Origin: Sphingobacterium sp. ML3W
GTDB lineage: Bacteria; Bacteroidota; Bacteroidia; Sphingobacteriales; Sphingobacteriaceae
Assembly: GCF_029542085.1 (NCBI RefSeq)
Contig: NZ_CP107036.1
Coordinates: 1,302,001 to 1,366,000 of the forward strand
Direction: 5' to 3'
DNA length: 64,000 nt
Below, one piece after another: positions 1 to 6,847 of the stretch (positions within the stretch are counted from its first letter, which is position 1; each line of letters starts with the position of its first letter). The notes beneath the pieces were generated by a model, which searched no databases, was not told the origin of the DNA, and saw only the letters and a program-made list of their open reading frames with translations. The position numbers were made by a program, and so were the translations under genes.

Positions 1-214
1 TTTTTTCCATGGGCGCCATTGAATAGAAGGCGTTTCCGTTACCGATATATAGGTACATGGAACGTGTAATAGGAGCCTCCTTTTTTGTGCTGTCAGCGAT
101 ATGTTCAAAATCATACTTAATAAACATATTCACTTGATTGTCTTGAGCAAATAGCCCTTGGACAAAGAGAAAAAGACCGATAATAGCGGTCAGCGAAAAC
201 TTTGTTGTGTTCAT
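1..214 (-). CDS. GLPGLI family protein, 5' part only
   Basis: Read by hand from the reverse strand; the gene runs off the left edge. It begins ATG-AAC-ACA and encodes a clear signal peptide (hydrophobic stretch ending LFVQGLFAQ), then a stretch with VNMFIKYDFEHIADSTKK and a segment resembling the start of GLPGLI proteins, a secreted Bacteroidota family of unknown role. The gene is divergent from the sensor kinase at 401 and shares its upstream region, so it may be a target of that two-component system (inference). Only about 71 residues are visible, so the family call rests on N-terminal character and context. Confidence 0.55.
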   Translation of the reverse strand, partial: MNTTKFSLTAIIGLFLFVQGLFAQDNQVNMFIKYDFEHIADSTKKEAPITRSMYLYIGNGNAFYSMAPMEK

Positions 215-242
215 TTTTATTACTTTTATATTGTCAGTGGAT

Positions 243-250
243 CAAAAGTA
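243..250 (-). promoter_or_regulatory. putative -7 element of the GLPGLI gene
   Basis: Reverse strand reads TACTTTTG, an exact match to the Bacteroidota -7 consensus TAnnTTTG, about 30 bases upstream of the start at 214. No well-spaced -33 TTTG was found, so this is moderate evidence only. Confidence 0.35.
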
Positions 251-282
251 GAATGCAAGTCGAGCTTCCATTCCAATTGCTT

Positions 283-346
283 TGTTAAATACTGTTAACC
301 GGAAACGGAATTGTTAACTACTGTTAAGTAATGTTATGAACTGTTA
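283..346. promoter_or_regulatory. array of phased TGTTA repeats, likely response-regulator operator
   Basis: TGTTA occurs at 283, 293, 312, 322, 332 and 342, four of them with a sixth base A. Spacings are 10, 19, 10, 10 and 10 bases, so most copies lie on the same face of the helix. OmpR-family regulators typically bind tandem direct repeats with about one helical turn spacing, and an OmpR-family gene starts at 2085, so autoregulation of the kinase/regulator pair and/or control of the divergent GLPGLI gene is a reasonable inference. Confidence 0.55.
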
Positions 347-400
347 GCAGATCCCTCTTTTTCGTAGATTTTAGCTAGCATTGTAGCTGAGAATTTTATT

Positions 401-2065
401 ATGACTACACACAGGAAAACACGCGTTATCATTGCCTTACTAATCGCTAGCACGATAGCTGTTATTGTCATGCAGGTGTTTTGGCTGTCCAATGCCTTTC
501 GTATCAATCAGCAAAAGGAGAAGATCATGATACAAGGAGCCATCAAAGATGCCATAGATGTCGTTCGTCTCAAAACATACTTCGGTATTGATAGCTCCCT
601 CTCCAAGGAACAATCGTCCATTCTGCGTGCCATGGGGGGGATACTTGACCAGGTCTCCAATAATGAATTGAAAGGCGTTCAGATTCATCGGCAGATTACA
701 AAGGATTCAACGACGAAGAAAAGCTGTGATACTTGTACAAACGCCTCAAAAAAGACGACCCATGAATTTCGGATGGATATCGCAGAAACTGGCAAGGATG
801 TCGAGAAAAAGCTGGTCGATTCGATCTTAAGGGCAAATCATACGGGCAAACTCCCTAAGCATGTAAAAGTCACCCCGCGTAGCCTCAAAGACACTTTCGT
901 TCAACTTTCTTCAAAGGGCAATAAAGGAATAGGTACCGCATTGGCTGATACAGCATTGGCAAAAAAGCCGGAGAAGCCATCAAAGTCTATCGTTGCTCGG
1001 CAGTTTAGTGGCTCGGCCGTCAGGGTTTATGCAAACGATACCGAATCCACACAAAAAGACGTGGATACGCTTGCTATTGGCTTATTGCTGGACTCATTGA
1101 TAGGCACCAATTTTGAGGAATTACAATTGAAGAATCAATTTAAAGTGTCCTTTGCTACTCTTGCAGATAGCGCAAAGCAATCATTGGATTCCGTCGCTCA
1201 CTACCTCTTGTTGAGAAGTACCATCAGCCCCACCTACAGTGCAGTGATTAGCGTAGAACCGGATCTGTTCACAAGCTTAGATGGCATGAAATGGCTACTT
1301 TTCGTTTCTATACTTATCTTGGGAATGCTATTTTATACTGCGCTTGCCCTTATTAATTCCTTCAATCGCGAGAAGCAAATGACCGAGATTAAGAATGATT
1401 TTATCTCAAATATGACTCACGAGTTCAAAACACCTATCGCCACAGCAAGTCTCGCGGTAGAGTTGATGAGCAAATTTGGGATAAAGAATAACCCTGAAAA
1501 ATTGGATGAATATCTCAATATCTGCGGTGCCGAACTCAAGCGTGTATCGACCATGATTGAGACCGTACTTCGGCTAGCACAGGATAATCCATATATTTTG
1601 GAAAAAGAGTCCACCGATCTCAGCCAGATGCTGCATGATTTTCAGCGTCAGACAAAGCCCAAACTTGATGAAGCGAAAGGAAAGTTGACAATAACAATCG
1701 CAGATGATTTTCCGGCTGTAGAGGTGGATAAGACCCATTTGGAAAACATTCTCTATAATCTGCTCGATAATAGCCTTAAATATAGCCGGCAGGCGCCTGT
1801 TATTCAGCTCCTTGTCAGCCTGGATAAACAGTGCTTCCGGTTATCATTTAGTGACAACGGCATGGGGATTCCAAGGGATTACCTCGACCGTGTATTCGAT
1901 CAATTCTTTCGGGTACCCATGGGCAATGTCCATGCAACGAAAGGTTTTGGCTTAGGCTTGTCCTATGTAAAAAAAATCGTGGAGCTCCATGACGGTACCA
2001 TTCAGGTGGAGAGTCAATTAGACAAGGGAACGACATTTGTCCTTTATATTCCAGTTAAATCTTAA
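401..2065 (+). CDS. membrane sensor histidine kinase
   Basis: A 554-residue kinase. One transmembrane helix lies near residues 10-31 and a second near 297-317, enclosing a periplasmic sensor region of about 265 residues with no recognised domain. The cytoplasmic part has an H-box (NMTHEFKTPIATAS, His340), N-box (NILYNLLDNSLKYS), and G boxes (FSDNGMGIP and GFGLGLSYVKKIVELHDG), giving HisKA plus HATPase_c. The architecture resembles RprX-type Bacteroidota kinases (family knowledge). The OmpR-family regulator begins 19 bases after its stop, so the two form a cognate pair. The input signal is not visible from sequence. Confidence 0.93.
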   Translation: MTTHRKTRVIIALLIASTIAVIVMQVFWLSNAFRINQQKEKIMIQGAIKDAIDVVRLKTYFGIDSSLSKEQSSILRAMGGILDQVSNNELKGVQIHRQITKDSTTKKSCDTCTNASKKTTHEFRMDIAETGKDVEKKLVDSILRANHTGKLPKHVKVTPRSLKDTFVQLSSKGNKGIGTALADTALAKKPEKPSKSIVARQFSGSAVRVYANDTESTQKDVDTLAIGLLLDSLIGTNFEELQLKNQFKVSFATLADSAKQSLDSVAHYLLLRSTISPTYSAVISVEPDLFTSLDGMKWLLFVSILILGMLFYTALALINSFNREKQMTEIKNDFISNMTHEFKTPIATASLAVELMSKFGIKNNPEKLDEYLNICGAELKRVSTMIETVLRLAQDNPYILEKESTDLSQMLHDFQRQTKPKLDEAKGKLTITIADDFPAVEVDKTHLENILYNLLDNSLKYSRQAPVIQLLVSLDKQCFRLSFSDNGMGIPRDYLDRVFDQFFRVPMGNVHATKGFGLGLSYVKKIVELHDGTIQVESQLDKGTTFVLYIPVKS

Positions 2066-2084
2066 TTCGTTTGTTATCATCCTT

Positions 2085-2780
2085 ATGAGTAAAATAAAAG
2101 TATTATTGGCCGAAGATGAACCCATGATGGGCAAGCTGATCAAGGAAGCCTTAGAACTCCGAGATTTTGAAGTCGTTTGGGCTGTGGATGGTCTCAAAGC
2201 GTTTTCCTCCTTCTGTGTTGCACGGCCTGACATCTGTATCTTTGATGTGATGATGCCCTACAAGGATGGATTTACCTTGGCGCAAGAAGTACGTGGACTA
2301 GCCAGCGAAGTTCCGATTATATTTTTGACGGCAAAGTCGACAATTCAGGATCTGGCCACAGGCTTTGAGGTTGGTGCCAACGATTATATCAAAAAGCCAT
2401 TCAGCATGGAAGAATTGATTATTCGCATGCATGCGCTCCTCAATAGGTGCTCTTCCTTTAAACAATCTCCTAGCAGCCTGAAGGAAGAATATGTCATTGG
2501 CAAATTTCATTTTAGCTTCAGGAATCTACAGCTTAGTATAGGCAATAAACAGCAGATACTATCTTATAAAGAAGCTCAATTACTGAAACTATTAGTTGAT
2601 CATCGGGATGCTGTACTCGACCGCAAGGTAGCGCTAGACTATGTTTGGGGTGATGATAGTTATTTCAATAGCCGGAGCATGGATGTTTTTATCAGTAAAC
2701 TGCGTAAGTTTTTGGAAGGGGATCCCGCGATTAAGATTGTCAATATCCGCGGCAAAGGCTTTAAGTTGGTTGTTGGTTGA
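2085..2780 (+). CDS. OmpR-family response regulator
   Basis: A 231-residue regulator starting at the ATG that gives MSKIKVLLAEDEPMMGKL; a longer reading frame from 2037 overlaps the kinase and adds a non-homologous leader, so the internal start is preferred. The receiver domain occupies about residues 1-120, with acidic pocket residues in AEDEP, phospho-acceptor Asp54 (FDVMMPYKDG) and the conserved lysine in YIKKPF. A winged-helix Trans_reg_C domain follows (SMDVFISKLRKFLEGDP). It pairs with the kinase just upstream. Its last 20 bases overlap the 3' end of the convergent lipoprotein gene. The phased TGTTA array at 283-346 is its most likely operator (inference). Confidence 0.93.
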   Translation: MSKIKVLLAEDEPMMGKLIKEALELRDFEVVWAVDGLKAFSSFCVARPDICIFDVMMPYKDGFTLAQEVRGLASEVPIIFLTAKSTIQDLATGFEVGANDYIKKPFSMEELIIRMHALLNRCSSFKQSPSSLKEEYVIGKFHFSFRNLQLSIGNKQQILSYKEAQLLKLLVDHRDAVLDRKVALDYVWGDDSYFNSRSMDVFISKLRKFLEGDPAIKIVNIRGKGFKLVVG

Positions 2781-3120
2781 TCTGTCTTACTTCTTGATCA
2801 AAACGTTGCCGCCAGTACCGACCAAACTGTTTTTCCAGCATCTCAAAATATTTTTCATTATGCTGTTCATACCTTTGCTTTTCGCCCGGTATAATTTCGC
2901 AGCCACCTTCAATGCGTTCATACCGGATACCCCATTTTTTGATGGTACTGTCCAATGCGCGGTAATATCCCTCCGGAGGCAGCTCACCCTGCCGATAATC
3001 TATCCATTTTAAGCTGCTGTCTCCACCTTTTCCGGTCGCGATATTGTTCCGGGCGGTTTGTGTTCCTTCGCAGGAGAGGAAAAGAAAAAACAACAGGCAG
3101 AAGTAGTATCGTATTTTCAT
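2761..3120 (-). CDS. small lipoprotein, unknown function
   Basis: A 119-residue protein from MKIRYYFCLLFFLFLSCEG: short basic start, hydrophobic stretch and lipobox LSC, hence an exported lipoprotein. The mature part is charged and rich in aromatic residues (ERIEGGCEIIPGEK, FGRYWRQRFDQEV) and matches no family I recognise. Its ATG overlaps the stop of the preceding gene by four bases (ATGA), indicating translational coupling as the last gene of the operon that begins at 6603. Its 3' end overlaps the convergent response-regulator gene by 20 bases. Confidence 0.75.
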   Translation of the reverse strand: MKIRYYFCLLFFLFLSCEGTQTARNNIATGKGGDSSLKWIDYRQGELPPEGYYRALDSTIKKWGIRYERIEGGCEIIPGEKQRYEQHNEKYFEMLEKQFGRYWRQRFDQEVRQINQQPT

Positions 3121-3725
3121 ATGATTTCCAAAACTGTATAGTTTGATAAATCTGTTCCTAAAATCCGTGGTTTTATTCGCCACATCATGGTTCTGTTCTG
3201 AGGATTCCCTTCAGTCAGATCTTTTCTCAAAAACGAATATAGGTATATATGGTTTTTAGGAAATACAAGTTCATCATCCTGAACGATTGGGTTTTCATTT
3301 AGATCTTCCGCCATTTTCTTGACCAAATTTAGTGGGCTGCTGGAAAAGATCGGGATCTGTTTAAAATGAAGTTGCCCTGCCCTATTATCAGCAAAGATTT
3401 CGGTCAATTGTTCGTTTTCATATTCCAATGTCAATCCGGTTGTCATTCGATGTTGCATCAAGACAATACCCCGCTGGTCATTCGCATTTGTTGCTTCTAA
3501 CGCTTCCATGACAGTTTTCAACTCGGCTTCGGTAATAAAGTCTTTTAGTAAGTTGTACGTATCCAAGACATGATCTTTCATGTCTGCGGGATTATGTTCT
3601 GAGGTAACTTTGCCTAAAAATTCATCAAAGGCAGCGACCTGTAGTCTGCTCATCCGAAATGTCACTTTTCCTAATCCCACAGCGGGCAACAATTCCCAAT
3701 GACTATTGTCAGTTTTTTCTCTCAT
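3117..3725 (-). CDS. hypothetical protein, operon member
   Basis: About 202 residues starting MREKTDNSHWELLPAVGL; a TTG six codons upstream also keeps the frame open but ATG is preferred. No signal peptide or membrane segment, so probably cytoplasmic. It has a VGLGKVTFRMSRLQ segment reminiscent of the GxGxxxFGM opening seen in some bacterial SUKH-like or small polymorphic-toxin-associated proteins, but that resemblance is weak and I do not assign a family. It lies between the DUF1266 membrane protein and the terminal lipoprotein, with a four-base stop/start overlap to the latter. Confidence 0.7.
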   Translation of the reverse strand: MREKTDNSHWELLPAVGLGKVTFRMSRLQVAAFDEFLGKVTSEHNPADMKDHVLDTYNLLKDFITEAELKTVMEALEATNANDQRGIVLMQHRMTTGLTLEYENEQLTEIFADNRAGQLHFKQIPIFSSSPLNLVKKMAEDLNENPIVQDDELVFPKNHIYLYSFLRKDLTEGNPQNRTMMWRIKPRILGTDLSNYTVLEII

Positions 3726-3749
3726 GTTTGGATCAACTATCAATATGTT

Positions 3750-4850
3750 CTAACGCTCATTATTATCCTGCTGAAAGCCCTTGATCTCCTTATGCTGATC
3801 TTTTCGTGTTTCAAAGGCGACAAATTCTTCACAGGCATTTTGGATAACTTCGGGCAGAGGCTCCTCATTTTTACGCCAGCTAATTTTCTTTATTGGCCAG
3901 TCGCAGCTTTCGTTGTAAGATTTATGCGCTTTCAGCTTTTCATTGGTCAGTCTAAAATCGTTGCACCAATAGGCATGGCCCAATCTGAAATTCGTATAGA
4001 AATCGTCCAGGCTGTCAAATAACGTATGGGCATAACCTGATGTTCTTAATATATTGTTCCAAGCCGTTTCTTCGCTGATCAATCCGGCCATAAATGAGGT
4101 CCGGGATAATTCAATGACCCGGTTTAGGTCAAATCCCCAGAGCAATTGTGGTGGTCTGTTATCCTTTCGTTCCCAACAGCTCTCGACATAAGCCTCGGGC
4201 AATTGCGTGAGGGCCGCTATCCTGCGCTGCATATTTTGTCTGGCCTCTACTGGCATCAATGCCTTATCGGCGGCAAAAAGCTGACTGTGCATGCCGTTAA
4301 AAAGCCGGTCAATGGTTTCATGATAGGACTGTGCCGACAGTACACCCCAACTTTGGTCATTGCCCGCCAGCCGTTCTTCTTTGCTGGTCACAATAAATGT
4401 CCTGAAATCCTTCACTGCCGCCCCCCTGGCTTCACAGGGCCAGTATTCCAGGGTTTCGATCCACTCCCCATGCTGATAACCATCGGGCGCATCCAATTGT
4501 AGCGCTTCCCGTTTCTCCTGCGGGAGCCAGTCGGCACCATACAGTTGGTAATACCGCTTTTGCTCCTTTATTCGTTTACGGGTCATTTTCCGAACTAAAA
4601 AACTACCGAGTAAAGCCCCCAAAGCTAATGCAAGCACAATGCCGCTATAGTACATCCAGGATTGTACCTTGTTTATTTCCCGTAGCCTGTCCAGCACAGC
4701 ATAGGTAATCACGACGACCACAGCAGCGAGTACAAAAGCTGCCCATCCCGAAACAGTGGCATTACCATCCTGCGGATTATACTTGGGGCGGGCGTCCTTT
4801 TCGCCCGGTTGATTCTGAATAAATTCTTGCATATCTGTTGTTTCAAACAT
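3750..4850 (-). CDS. DUF1266 domain membrane protein
   Basis: A 366-residue protein with two adjacent transmembrane helices near residues 33-55 and 65-88, then a long soluble part. The C-terminal third carries the DUF1266 pattern: WGFDLNRVIELSRTSFMAG, ISEETAWNNI and FRLGHAYWCND. The biochemical role of DUF1266 is unknown. The gene sits four bases after a lipocalin-like lipoprotein gene, so it is cotranscribed with exported proteins. The two-helix anchor in front of the domain is worth noting because DUF1266 proteins are often soluble (family knowledge, moderate certainty). Confidence 0.72.
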   Translation of the reverse strand: MFETTDMQEFIQNQPGEKDARPKYNPQDGNATVSGWAAFVLAAVVVVITYAVLDRLREINKVQSWMYYSGIVLALALGALLGSFLVRKMTRKRIKEQKRYYQLYGADWLPQEKREALQLDAPDGYQHGEWIETLEYWPCEARGAAVKDFRTFIVTSKEERLAGNDQSWGVLSAQSYHETIDRLFNGMHSQLFAADKALMPVEARQNMQRRIAALTQLPEAYVESCWERKDNRPPQLLWGFDLNRVIELSRTSFMAGLISEETAWNNILRTSGYAHTLFDSLDDFYTNFRLGHAYWCNDFRLTNEKLKAHKSYNESCDWPIKKISWRKNEEPLPEVIQNACEEFVAFETRKDQHKEIKGFQQDNNER

Positions 4851-4854
4851 TTCC

Positions 4855-5292
4855 CTACCGCGTTAAAAAATAAGTTTGCATGTAAGTGATACCTTCCGAA
4901 CTTGCGGTATTTCTAAAAGTCAGCTTGTTAGCCGTTAGTTCAACAATCGTTTGTTCGTTCTCCCATAACAGGAGTTTATTATTTGCTTTCACTTCGTAGG
5001 GAAACTCATCCTCACCCTCGGCGTTTGTTTTTACAAGACCATTAGCGGAAAAATCGAAGTAAATATTTTTAGGATCGTTGTTAATGACTTCAGGTGGCTC
5101 ATTCCCTGTTTTTGTTTCCTCTATAAATTCCACCAAGTTCCAACGTCCCAGAATTTTCTGCCGCATGACCTGAACGATTTTATCTTCCTCGTTGCCTCCC
5201 TCCTGATCTGGACTGTCTTTTTTACAGGCGGTACCTAGTGCAAGGACGGCAATTATAAGGAATATAGTTACTAAAAATTTATTGATTTTCAT
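4855..5292 (-). CDS. lipocalin-like lipoprotein
   Basis: 145 residues. The signal peptide ends in a lipobox (LGTACKK). The mature protein has the pattern of short Bacteroidota lipocalin-like lipoproteins: ILGRWNLVEFIEE, IYFDFSANGLVKT, and alternating strands ending TVELTANKLTF-like. It probably forms a small beta barrel at the envelope; no ligand can be inferred. It is clearly paralogous in layout to the next gene upstream (5300-5704), sharing the ILGKW/ILGRW motif and length, so the two look like a tandem duplication that has diverged. Confidence 0.75.
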   Translation of the reverse strand: MKINKFLVTIFLIIAVLALGTACKKDSPDQEGGNEEDKIVQVMRQKILGRWNLVEFIEETKTGNEPPEVINNDPKNIYFDFSANGLVKTNAEGEDEFPYEVKANNKLLLWENEQTIVELTANKLTFRNTASSEGITYMQTYFLTR

Positions 5293-5299
5293 CTACTTG

Positions 5300-5704
5300 C
5301 TATTTTCTTAACGTAATTGTGGTTGTATATGTTATGTCGTCCTCTTTTTCAATACTGCGCATAATGAAACTTGTCTCGGTCAGCTCTATGATCGTATAGG
5401 TGCCACCATCAATATCGATTTCAGCTCCATTCAGCTTATAATCATCCTGTCTTTCATTGGAACTATTGATGACATAAGATATTGTCCCATCCTGACGGAA
5501 ATCAATATAGTCCCCCATTTCTCCTGGCTTTGTTTTTACCTTGGGGGGATTTGGAGGTTCAAGCGTTTCTGTAACCTGCGAGACAAAGGTCCATTTCCCC
5601 AATATCCTTTCCGATATAGGTTTATCGGATATTTGATCTTTTTTACAGCCCATCATACTGAAGGTGAGGAGCAAAACGAAAAGATTAAAAATTGTCTTTT
5701 TCAT
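5300..5704 (-). CDS. lipocalin-like lipoprotein, paralogue
   Basis: 134 residues with lipobox MMGCKK. The mature part has RILGKWTFVSQVTE, a glycine/proline-rich turn, YIDFRQDGTISYVI and LTETSFIMRS, which fits the same lipocalin-like fold as its neighbour. Seven bases separate it from the downstream paralogue. Function unknown. Retention of two diverged copies in one operon suggests different ligands or partners (inference). Confidence 0.75.
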   Translation of the reverse strand: MKKTIFNLFVLLLTFSMMGCKKDQISDKPISERILGKWTFVSQVTETLEPPNPPKVKTKPGEMGDYIDFRQDGTISYVINSSNERQDDYKLNGAEIDIDGGTYTIIELTETSFIMRSIEKEDDITYTTTITLRK

Positions 5705-5726
5705 CGGTCTATAATTTGTTTTCTAT

Positions 5727-6251
5727 CTATTCCACATGATATTTTAAAGAGAGGTAATAGTACCTGTCGTCCTTGGGCTGGTAATAGGCTGTGTCTTCCA
5801 CCTCATCATTTGTGGTGGAATAATCGACTACAGCTTGTAATGGTCCCAGTTTTTTACCGATGGCGGTAGCCATTTTTTCTGCACGTGCTTTTCCGTCGGC
5901 AAAAGCAGCTGCGATCACCTTTGAAAAATCTTTCACGGGCAGATAGTTCACCCTCCGGGCGGTAATGGATTGCGTACCGCTTTTATCCACCATCAGGTTA
6001 CTCAACTTGATGATATCGCCAGGATCCGTTGTTTTAACCTTTTCAAAAAAAGCTTTCTTTACTTCTTCAAAAGGCTTTTTCTCTTCGGCATAGGCAAGCT
6101 CTTCGGTAATCATGATGTCTAGGATATAGGACTTAACGGTTCGTTCAATTTTTGCCATACCTCTTACTTCTATATAAGGCTTTTCGGTACTTTGTCCGTA
6201 AACGCTGCAGGCGGTTACCATGGAAAGCAGGAATACAAGGATATTTTTCAT
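5727..6251 (-). CDS. SIMPL-domain (DUF541) periplasmic protein
   Basis: 174 residues with a signal peptide (VTACSVYGQ). The mature protein begins KPYIEVRGMAKIERT, as is usual for SIMPL proteins, and has the helix typical of the family in FADGKARAEKMATAIGKKLG, followed by the C-terminal strand YYYLSLKYHVE. SIMPL proteins are periplasmic or outer-membrane linked; some members bind interleukin-1 receptor-associated kinase in mammals, and the bacterial role is generally unknown. It is the second gene of the operon, 22 bases upstream of the first lipocalin-like gene. Confidence 0.75.
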   Translation of the reverse strand: MKNILVFLLSMVTACSVYGQSTEKPYIEVRGMAKIERTVKSYILDIMITEELAYAEEKKPFEEVKKAFFEKVKTTDPGDIIKLSNLMVDKSGTQSITARRVNYLPVKDFSKVIAAAFADGKARAEKMATAIGKKLGPLQAVVDYSTTNDEVEDTAYYQPKDDRYYYLSLKYHVE

Positions 6252-6270
6252 GACATTTTTATATTAAAAC

Positions 6271-6603
6271 TTAGTGTAGAAAACTGAATCTTTTCTCAAA
6301 AAAACTTCCGATTAGCGGTACCGGTTTCATGACTTCATTCGATGCATTGATAATACCCAAGACCAAAAGAATCAGGGGAACAAGCGTGAGTAAAGAAAAG
6401 ATACCCGATAAGGTCGGTATGACGGTGACCAAGATTCCGGTGATGACCGAAATAACGATACTAAAAATAAATACACCCAGGCTTTGCTCCAGATGATAGC
6501 TTACGTAGGCATCTTTTTCTGTTCGATTTTTATAAGAGAAATAAGCGATCAGCCAGCCAATGATGGTGATATAGGATACGATTGCAGTGGTTTTGTTGTC
6601 CAT
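6271..6603 (-). CDS. DUF4870 small membrane protein
   Basis: 110 residues with three or four hydrophobic helices. The pattern TTAIVSYITIIGWLIAYF, then YHLEQSLGVFIFS, then LVPLILLVLGIINA and a C-terminal PVPLIGSFF matches the DUF4870/Tic20-like family. Role unknown. First gene of a tight seven-gene unit (gaps of 19, 22, 7, 4, 24 and minus 4 bases). A near-match promoter element (CACCTTTG on the reverse strand, 6636-6643) lies about 30 bases upstream. Confidence 0.75.
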   Translation of the reverse strand: MDNKTTAIVSYITIIGWLIAYFSYKNRTEKDAYVSYHLEQSLGVFIFSIVISVITGILVTVIPTLSGIFSLLTLVPLILLVLGIINASNEVMKPVPLIGSFFEKRFSFLH

Positions 6604-6676
6604 AAGATAAAATTTAAAATGAAGTTCTTTTTATACAAAGGTGCTATCGAATGCCTATATTCTCAAAGGATATGGC

Positions 6677-6734
6677 CTCTACAAAGTATCTACAAGTGAA
6701 AAAGAATAGCTCTATAAAACCTCTACAGCGCTGT
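6677..6734. promoter_or_regulatory. 11-bp phased CTCTACA repeats plus palindrome
   Basis: In the divergent gap between 6603 and 6848, CTCTACA or a one-base variant occurs at 6677, 6688, 6710 and 6721, all offsets being multiples of 11. The last copy runs into the perfect palindrome ACAGCGCTGT at 6725-6734. An imperfect inverted repeat with CCCC/GGGG arms follows at 6750-6767. This looks like a multi-site operator for whichever regulator controls the operon and/or the TPR regulator gene (inference). Confidence 0.45.
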
Positions 6735-6847
6735 TTGATCTATTTATCACCCCTGTAGACCCTGGGGATGAGCTGCATATTATGGATTATGTTGTATTTT
6801 TATAAACAAAGAATTTTGAAAATTACTATTCCATACCGCGAACTGTT

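Noticed and set aside
2641..3012. + strand frame of 123 codons
   Set aside because: It starts inside the response-regulator gene and runs antisense through the lipoprotein gene, which has a proper signal peptide and lipobox.
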